In this document: in pieces, positions 51,601 to 60,600 of the stretch | How positions within the stretch are numbered: the stretch's first letter is position 1 | How the letters are laid out: every line of letters begins with the position of its first letter | Assembly (NCBI GenBank): GCA_003153555.1 | Contig: PLZS01000155.1 | Location: 1 to 64,000 of the forward strand | Direction: 5' to 3' | Source of the DNA: Candidatus Melainabacteria bacterium | Lineage (GTDB): Bacteria; Cyanobacteriota; Vampirovibrionia; Obscuribacterales; Obscuribacteraceae | DNA: 64,000 bases | Translations under genes and position numbers: made by a program | Notes under the pieces: model-generated | What the model saw: the letters and a program-made list of their open reading frames with translations, nothing else | What the model was told of the DNA's origin: nothing | Databases searched by the model: none

Positions 51601-54600
51601 CATGTTCTCTGCCTACATTCTTGTCAGAGTCGATTTTGATGTCAGCGCCAGCCGTGCGTCCAACAATAATGGCTGTGTCAGCGGGAATTAATTGCCCATT
51701 TATTCGAAGTTGTGGCTGAATCGTAGGTGTGTTAGTTGTGTTGCCCGAAGTTTCTGAGCGAGGCGAATCTGAATTGATTGCCGTTTTTGCTTCTGTTCTC
51801 GATGCCGCTTGCAGCCGGCTCACTTCACTGCTTTGCACTAACTGATATTGATGATCTTGGACGACTATCTTCATTCCGTGCGTCTCTGAAGTCTTGAACA
51901 CTATGCCATCTTTAAGGTAACGAACATCATTACCAATCTGTATCCGCTGATAGTCGTTTTTTAGTTTCTCGTCGGATACTAGCCCAAGTAACCCTGCGAA
52001 ATCCTCGCCGTACCCTGGTGCGTTCAAAATGACTTTTTGCTTGCTTCCATCTTCGAATGTTGCGTAGCCAAGTCTACGATTGGCATGAATAAAACTGTCA
52101 GAACCGACTGCGATTGTGGCTTTTTCAAGTGCCATTTCGCGATCGGCAAGTGATGGCGCCCCCAAGGCGCCTGTTGGTGCAGATTGCTCTACGCTTGCAT
52201 CTGTCAATGCGCGATTGTCGGCCGTGGCTTGAGATGTGGCGTCGCTGTTGGCAGTCGGTTGAACTTCGGGAGTCCCTCCAACTTCCTTGGGTCTGACTTT
52301 CACGACTGCAGGAGCGCTGGTTGGATGTGTCGGCGTAGAAGGATCGGGCGCTTTCAAAGAATGGACTGAAGTCGATTCAGAACTGAGTGATGCCCCACTT
52401 CCCGGAAATAACCGCGATTGTGACCAGGTGTCGGAATACACTTGTGCAGAGATTTTTTGCTCCCCGCGATCAAATGCTGCTTTGCTTAGCAATTGTAGGG
52501 TCCAGGGATCTATTTCTTGTCTTTGAGTTCTGTACTTAAAGTAGTCGTCAGAGGGTTTCGGTTTGTCAGTCTTCCATATTGCGGAAAATAACTTCGCCGC
52601 AAGAGCCGATTGACTTTCGTTCAAGGGTTCGTTTCCGCGACGATAGAGCGAATGAAGTGCAAAACCTAATTGCTCAGGACCAGCTTCTTTCTCCACGACA
52701 CGATTCACTAAATCGCGCAAATTGTGGCTGTCTATAAACTCGTTTATTTGGGCAGAATCAAATCCCTTAAATAATTCTTCCAACTCAGATCTGGAAACAT
52801 TTATGCCAGCCGTATCAGCTAAATGTCGCAACACCAAATAGCGTTGAATTTGGTGCAGAAATTCGTGGCTCACAACAGTGGCAATGTGCGAATCGCTAGC
52901 AGTCTCAACATCATGTTGGTTTAAATCTACGAAAAAGGAGCCGGCTTGCCCCCCGGTATTATTGTCCAGCTGCTTAAATTCAACTCTAAAGTTCGGTAAA
53001 TGGTTTTCTTTGACGAGCTCATTTAGCACGTCTCTAATAACTTTTTGCTTCATTTCAACGCTGCCATCTGTATTTTCGAGCGCAGTTCTGAGCAATTTTG
53101 GAAAGCTGGAAACAGGCATTTCATATGCAGCGTCCAGCTTATCCAAAGCTGCACGTTCTGGCGGTGTCAATAGACCAGGATTTGAATCGATCAACCCGCT
53201 GCGGGCACCGCTCAGTAATCCTCTAGGAGAGTCAGGTTCGTGAGAAGATCGATTTACCCACAAGCCTGTCTTCGGATCTAGCTCATGAATGTTTCCAGCG
53301 TTATCGTGCCAAAAAGCTCCATAGTTGACCGCAATCGGGGCATCTCCGCGGAAGGAGACACCGGAGCCCATGCTTCGGTCCCCCCAGTAATCTTGAGCAG
53401 ATTGCGGTCTGTCGACCCATAAAAATTCGCCCTCTCTGGTACTTTCAAAATTGGTCATGCCTGAACGCCAGCTATCAGGGCCGACACGTTGCCAGTAAGT
53501 AGAGTCTGCAGTCATCTCAGAAACGGACGGATGGGCACCGCTGAGCGAAGTTGTAAGTGCGTTAAAGTGCCGTTGAAGCGACTGCACAAAATTGATTTCA
53601 GCCTCGCTTTGATTTTTAGGACCAGTATCGTTAATAGTGCCGTCTAGCGCGGTGGACTTGTCACTTGTCGATACCAGGGCAGCTGTCTGGATATCAGCGG
53701 CACTTCCAGGGTCTCTTAGTTGCGATTCCAGCTCAGTACGGTCATGAAGTTGCAGCTTCTCTATTGAGGACTTGAAGAGGTTGATCTTGTCGCGAATTCC
53801 TGCTGCCTTGATCTGGTGCTGAGACTCCTCCGTTGAGTTTTGTTTGTAAAGTTCATGCGCCGCCTGCCCTTCTTTAGCAACCTCGGCTGATATAACCCCA
53901 CGTTTTTGCGCCCACTCTATAAGTCCATCTAAACTCGACTCTGAATAGGTTTCGCGCTGTCTTGCAATAAAACCGGACAAGCCATCTGCTGTAGGTTTTT
54001 CTGCTTCACTCGAAAGGTCCGTAATGAATTTGATAAGCTCGCTATCTCTAATACTACCGATTGGAGAATCACCTTGGCGAACTGGTTCATTAGTATCAAC
54101 TGTCAGGGAGCTGTTACCCCAATAGCTCTCGAACGGCGATTGAAGCAACGCTACATTCGAGTAGTAATCGTCGAACTGACCCTTCTTCACTTTCTTCTCA
54201 ATCAGTTTCCGAAGTTCAGATCTAGTTCCAACTGCTATCGGATCATCCTTCCTGCCGATGTCGACGAACTGTCCGATTGTTGGGTCGATGATTATGTCTT
54301 CTTCAGCTGTTTTACCAGCAATGACGAGATACATATGCGGTGCAGGCTGCGGTGCGTCCGCCTTGACAACTCGCGAGTCGATTCCCTGTTCTGCCAGAGC
54401 TCTCTGTAAGGCTTCCGAGAAGTCACCACACTGCAAAAATACGTCCTCGTCCTGAATTTTTCTCCATTGCTCTTTGAAGAGTGGTGATGCTTTGACCTCT
54501 TCAATGACGCTCTTTACTTTTTCAACCGTCACTTCTCCCCCCGCGTCAATAGTCGGTGAAGAAGGATTTTCCAAGGGAGTTCTTTCTATTTGGTCGGAGG

Positions 54601-57600
54601 CGTCTGTCGGACGCGTGTCGTAGACAAACGAGCTCGCGGGGCTAGGCTCGCTGTGCTCGAGCGTAGCTGTGCCAATTTCGGAAGCGGCGGGGTGCAACCA
54701 ATATTGGACGAGTGATTGAGAGACGTCGAGGGCTCGGTTGGGACGGACGCCGGGAATGCCCGGATCATCTGGTCCGTGCCACGAGTGTTTGCCGTCAACT
54801 GCAATACTGAACAAGCTGTTGCCAGTTCGCTCGTCGATATGTAACTCTCTGAAAGCAGGATCTCCTGGCACAGAAAGTACGATTTTGGATTTATATTGAT
54901 CGTTGAACTCCCCATCCATCAAATAAGTGTCATCTTGCGAGGCCGGCAACGATTTGTGGATGTTGTCCAGAAGCCGTCTTCCCATTTTCGATATTCTGCC
55001 TGGTCCACCGTCATCAGGCAGGAAGAGCGTGTCTGCTTCGTTGTGGACAATGAATACCTTCTGCGGGCGTAAGCCATCCTTGAGCGGGATGCCGTTTATG
55101 TCCGTTGGATTACCGGCAGCGTCGACAATAGGATTGCCTTGCTCGTCGACATTGTCGAGCGAGCTGCCACCGGCGGAGCCGACAAGCTCAAAGGCCGGCT
55201 GTCCGGATTCGTTTAGCACTTTTGCTCCGATTTGATGGGCAAACAACCCGCCTTCGGAGAAGCCTATGACACCCAGTTTGCTCGTATCGACGTTGAGGTG
55301 ATCTGGTAGAGAATCTACAAGCGATTGAATGTAATTGATATCGTCGAATCCAGCCCGCGGTGCGCGCAAAACCCCTGTGGTATTCCATCCGAAAATACCT
55401 CTGTCACTGCGAGCGGCAAGTGGATAGACAGCGATAAATCCTTCTTCGTCAGCGTGCCTGTTCAAGCCTGTGATCTTGGGCATGAGCCCTTCAGCGTCGC
55501 CCAAATTCATGCCATGCAAGACAAAAAGCACAGGTAGGGGTTCAGAACCATCGTAGCCTTCTGGTACATGCATCTGTACTTTTCGATCTACGCCATCAAC
55601 AGTCAGATGAATTACATGCTCTCCTGGCGTAAGCGCTTCAACAGGCAATTCAAGTCCGTCAGCCGCTTTTGTGCTCCATGCAACAGAGTCTGATGCTGAC
55701 CGATCTGTTGCCGATGGAGACGTGAATGAGACTTCCTTTGCTCCCTCCTGCGCCAAAGAGGTTTTTTCGCTGTCCGCAATTTCACCGGAAGAGCGACTAA
55801 TCGTTATATCTCCTTGTGAGGTATGCACTATAACGGGCTCGCCAGACTGATCCGAAGATGGCTCGGGAGTTATATGAGGTTCTCTTGTCGGGTCAAATTG
55901 TTCAAGTGCACCGCTTGATAAAAGCTCGGGATTATTAGATGACGCGCGAGCTACGATTGGCTGAGGCGGCGTCGTCATCAAATCGGCAGCGTCTCGGGCA
56001 AGCGCCAAAGCCTCGGTGTTTCCTGTAAGAGTGGCATTACTAGCCGGTGCCGAATTTGATGTTGATGCTGGTTTCTCTGCGCCTGACTCAACTTGGCGTT
56101 TGTCGGCCGTGCGGATTGTATTTATCAGTTCGTGCAACTGCTCAGATGTAAGAGCCTTGAGGTCCGCAAGTGAGCGCAGAGCAATCAGTCTGCTCGCTAA
56201 GTGAGAAGGTAAGCCGCGAGACTCCAGTAGTCTACTAACTTCGGAAACTGAATGACTATCGATAGCAGCTGGCTCTGGCCGAAGTGCTGCCCCTTGCGTT
56301 CCGTCTTGACCAGTGTTAGTACCCTCTTGCGTGGTCCGCGACGATTCTATCGTCTTGCTGTCTTTTGCTGCGACATCTGCTCGTTGAGCTGCGCGATTTA
56401 GTACTTCATTTCGGACTCCACCGAAATTAACCGTCCCCTCAACAGCTACATCTATTTTTTGTGCGTCGGTCGGAGTGGTGCCTCCTGACACTGATCTTCT
56501 TATTGGTTCAGGCGGTGTGGACTGTGCCGAATGTGCTCCAATCGCCGCTCCAGTTGCTCCTGGCCCCGCTGCCGATGAGTTTCCTGCTTGTGGAGTCATG
56601 CTTGTCCGATCAGATGCATTGGCATGGTCGCTAGCACGAACAATGTTCGCAGCTTGAGAATCGGGTGACTTCGATACTACAGCTGGTGCATCCACATGTT
56701 GGGTCGGAGATAATGGGAGGAGGTCGCGGGCTAGCGAAGCATTGTCTGAAGCATCGCCTGATCTGCCTGAATTAATGCCTGACGCAGTGCTATCTGACTT
56801 AGCGCCACCTATATTTGTAGGATGAGTATTGCCAGTTTCTTGTACTGTCGAATCCCCTGAACGTAGGTGCGAACTGGCTGCAGTGCTTTGACGAGATAAG
56901 GTGACAGAATTCGGCGCAGCAGGCTGTGGGGATCCGAGGGCAGGTCTAATCGGCGATGATGATGCGCCAGAAACTATTTGTCTCTCTGACGACGGTTGTT
57001 TGTTGGAAGGCACTGTAGGACTATAGCTTCCATCATTGGCTTTTGCGCTTGCACCTCCAGGAGGTGAAGCGTCGTAAGGGTGGACCGATGAATTGGGATT
57101 GCCGCCGTCGAGAGATCGAGCCAAAGTAGGTCCCGGTGCACCGGAGTAACCTGCACTCGAGCTGCCGTCAGAAACAGGAATAACATCTCCGTGACCGGTA
57201 ATAGAAGGCGTGCCAACCCCAGAGCCAGAACCGGGACCAGAGCTAGAGCTTGAGCTTGAGCTTGAACCACTGGCGGTAGTGCCACGTGAGACAGCAGCTG
57301 GATCAGAAATCGAATCTGGCGCTATAGCAGTCTCTACTTTGAGAGTAATTGGATTGGCGGCAGAGGAAACAGTATCATGGACAGTAGCAGCACCGTCTGA
57401 GCTAGATACAAGGGAGAGTACAGAGTCTGCATTGCGAGTGATTGGAGCACTGGATCCGGGCGCGGTACTGTCGCGGAAGGTAGCATTGGTGCCGGTAGTC
57501 AAAGTGGAAGATGGATCAGTATTGCGCACCGTTTGATCAAGGCTACTCGAGCCAGTAGTGTCGCGGATGGTAGCACTGGTACCAGCAGTCAAAGTGGCGG

Positions 57601-60600
57601 ATGGATCGAAACTGCGCACCGTTTGATCAAGACCACCCGAACCAGTAGTGTCGCGGATGGTAGCACTGGTACCTGTAGTCAAAGTGGAAGATGGATCAGT
57701 ATTGCGAGCAGTTTGAGCGAGATCACTGGAGTTAGTAGTGTCGCGGATGGTAGCACTGGTGCCAGTAGTCAAAGCAGAGGTTGGATCGATAGCGCGCACC
57801 GTTTGATCAAGACTACTCGGACCAGTAGTGTCGCGGAAGGTAACGCTGTTACCAGGAGTCAAAGTGGAAGATGGATCCGTACCGTGAGCGGTGACATCAG
57901 CCACACCACCTTTGTCTTGGAGGCTGAAAGTGGTGCCCGGGCTAGCGGTCGAGCTGGAAGTCGATTCTCTACCTATAGCACTTGAATCGTTCGTCCCAAG
58001 ATTCGTCCCAGGATTGTCGTGGGCCCCTAAGCTGGTAACGGAACCAGTGGACGAATCTGAATTTAGAGCTGTGGCAGCTAAATCTGGATTGCGAACTGTT
58101 GCCTCAAAGACGTGCGGAATTGGGTCTGGAACTGGCACTTGCGGCGTGCCCGCTTGAGCGGAAGCAGATAAAACTCGATCGGCTGCAATAGTGGATGCAT
58201 CCGTTACTATTGATCTTTCATTAGTGGTGATGCCCGGTTTTAATTCAGAAGTATGCGTCGCTGAATCTACGGGTCCGGTAGCAGATTGGTGAGGACTGGC
58301 AAGGTCAACTGGCTGATGAAGAACTGGGGTTCGTGGCAATGTAACGTCGCTTGTAGTGACGACGTGAGCAGCCAATGTATTTGTGGAGCTTGCTAACTGC
58401 TTTGAGCCGGTTCCGTTTGGATCGTCTAACCTATTAGTGGGCGACGTATCTACGGTTGTGGGACCGTGCGCACCTTCGAAAGTTGGCACCGCGGTTGGTG
58501 TGATAATGCCGTCATTTGGTAGAGCAGATGGACTAGGAGTTGTGCCGTCACTTAAAGTGGCATGCGGGTCCTCAGCCAGCGTATCGTGCCCTTTAAGTCC
58601 GCCGAGCGCCAACAGACTGCCTGGCAGATTACCCAAATTTGTGACGTCAACCATTTGAGCCAGGCTGCCCTCAAACGACGTGAGCACATTTTTTCCATTT
58701 ATTGGCGCGGTGAAGCTGGCACCGACAGCGCCTCCAAGCGCCATATTGACGCCACCATGTGCAAATCCGGCGGCTCTAGCTTTTAAAGTTCCCGCTGGCA
58801 CTAAGGATTTTTCTGCGTTGGCCGCGTCTTGAATTACCTGGGGCAATTGACCGCCTACTTCTTTGGCAAGCGATAAAGCCTGTTCTGGAGCGAGCCCTGG
58901 TGCCGCCTCACTGATCGCCTTATGAAGTTCCGCTTCGGATGGCGCGGCCCCGTCTTGAATCGCGGTCCTATAAACGTTGGATATGGTGTCGTGCAATGAA
59001 GCACGATCCGAACTTAAAACTACCGATCCGGATTTGTCTATAGCACCACTGGCGGCATCACCGAAAACTGAACTTAGGGCTTTGTCAGCCAGTAAGGAAC
59101 CTGCCTTCGAAGTAACAAGCCCCAATGCCTTTTCTGCTACTCCAAAGCCAGCGAAGTTTCCGACACCTAGTAAAAAGTTTTTGCCAAAGTTGTTGAATGA
59201 TCCAGTCGAGGCAGCAGTTAAGCCGGAATAGGCGACGCCGCTCAACCCTAAGCGCGTTGCTTGGTAGCCAATTCGTCCGGCGGTACTCAATCCACCTTCT
59301 GCAACACTCGCATTCGCCTGAGAACTACTATCCAGAAAAGCTTTAGCGGCGGTTCGCAATCCCGTTTGTTCCGCGGTCCCGGCGCCGCTCTCAGCCAATA
59401 ACGAGGCGCCTGAGTCTATTACTGCGCTGGAGCCTCCTTCAGCCAACACTGCTACTCCGCCCTCTGCAACTACTCCAGCAGCTGCTTCGCTTGCTGTTTC
59501 TGCAACCAGCACTCCAAATAGTCCAGCGTCCGCAAGTGCTCCCACTCCAGTGGAGGCTAGCGCGCCGGCGGCGACAAAAATGCCAAGCTGCAGTGCGCCG
59601 CTCTCAATTTGGCTGAACATTCCTGGGTGATCGCTTTCATACTTTTTCCGGGCCGTTTCATATGCGCTTTGCGCCTGGCTGACCATTTGGTTAAAAGAGT
59701 TTAGCTGTTCCGGAGACAACTGATGACCGCTGGCATTGGCTTGTGCCACTGCGCTGACAAAATCTTGCATTGTTTGAAAGCCGGTCAGTCCGCTACCGTT
59801 TTCTGTTTGACCACCGTAGTTGGCGTTGTGTACAAGTGTATTCGCCAGGTCAGTTTGTGCATTCACTTTAGTGAGAGACAACGTGTCGAGATACTGTTGT
59901 CGCTGGCTCGGGTCGATTTTGCCGATCACATCGTTTGCTAGGTTGCCCCCGTATTTTTGTGAATACTCATTCTGGAGAGCGGCAACATAAGCGCTTCTTT
60001 GAGTTTCCGGAACGGCTTGAATTTGAGCGAACAAGCTTTGATAATCTTTGGTATCATGCAGCGCAAAAGCGCGGAATCGATCGGCTAGATCCGGTTGGCC
60101 GGCCGTTGTGTTTGAGGCAGCAGGATTGTTCATGACTGCTTTGGCAAGCTGCTGATCGCCGCTGCCTAAATTGGAGATGAACCCTTGCACCTCGCTTTGT
60201 CCTTTTGGTCCGCTTTGAGCGATCTGTGCAAGTTGACCGTAGATGTAAGTTTTGTCCGCTCCAGCGGACCATTGATCGCTTAGTGATAATCGACCTTGCT
60301 GGAAGAGAGTTTGCGCTTGTGAGTTGCCATAAACTTGCTTGGCATATTCGGTCAAGGCATTTACGGTTGCTTGATCTTGCGAACTGGTTGTTTTTCCAGA
60401 AAGTTCATTCCTCCAGTTTGGATTTTGCAGAAGTGTTTGTAACTCTTGCAGCGTCTGCCCTTTGTTCGCTTTTAGAGCGTCGTTTGCACTCGTTTGCTTG
60501 CTCTGAAGATTCTCCATTCCTTGAAACGAGTGCTCGAAATGTCCGGTAGCGATTTGTTGCTGTAAGGATTGACTTGGTGCCTCGGCGTTGGCGATGCTTG

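Noticed and set aside
57440-57900. Regular 90-base repeats could look like a CRISPR-like array
   Set aside because: The repeats are in frame, encode a 30-residue unit with no spacers, and lie inside the giant coding sequence.
57533-57985. 150-residue plus-strand frame with regular repeats
   Set aside because: It is the antisense image of the tandem 90-bp coding repeat, with no ribosome-binding site.
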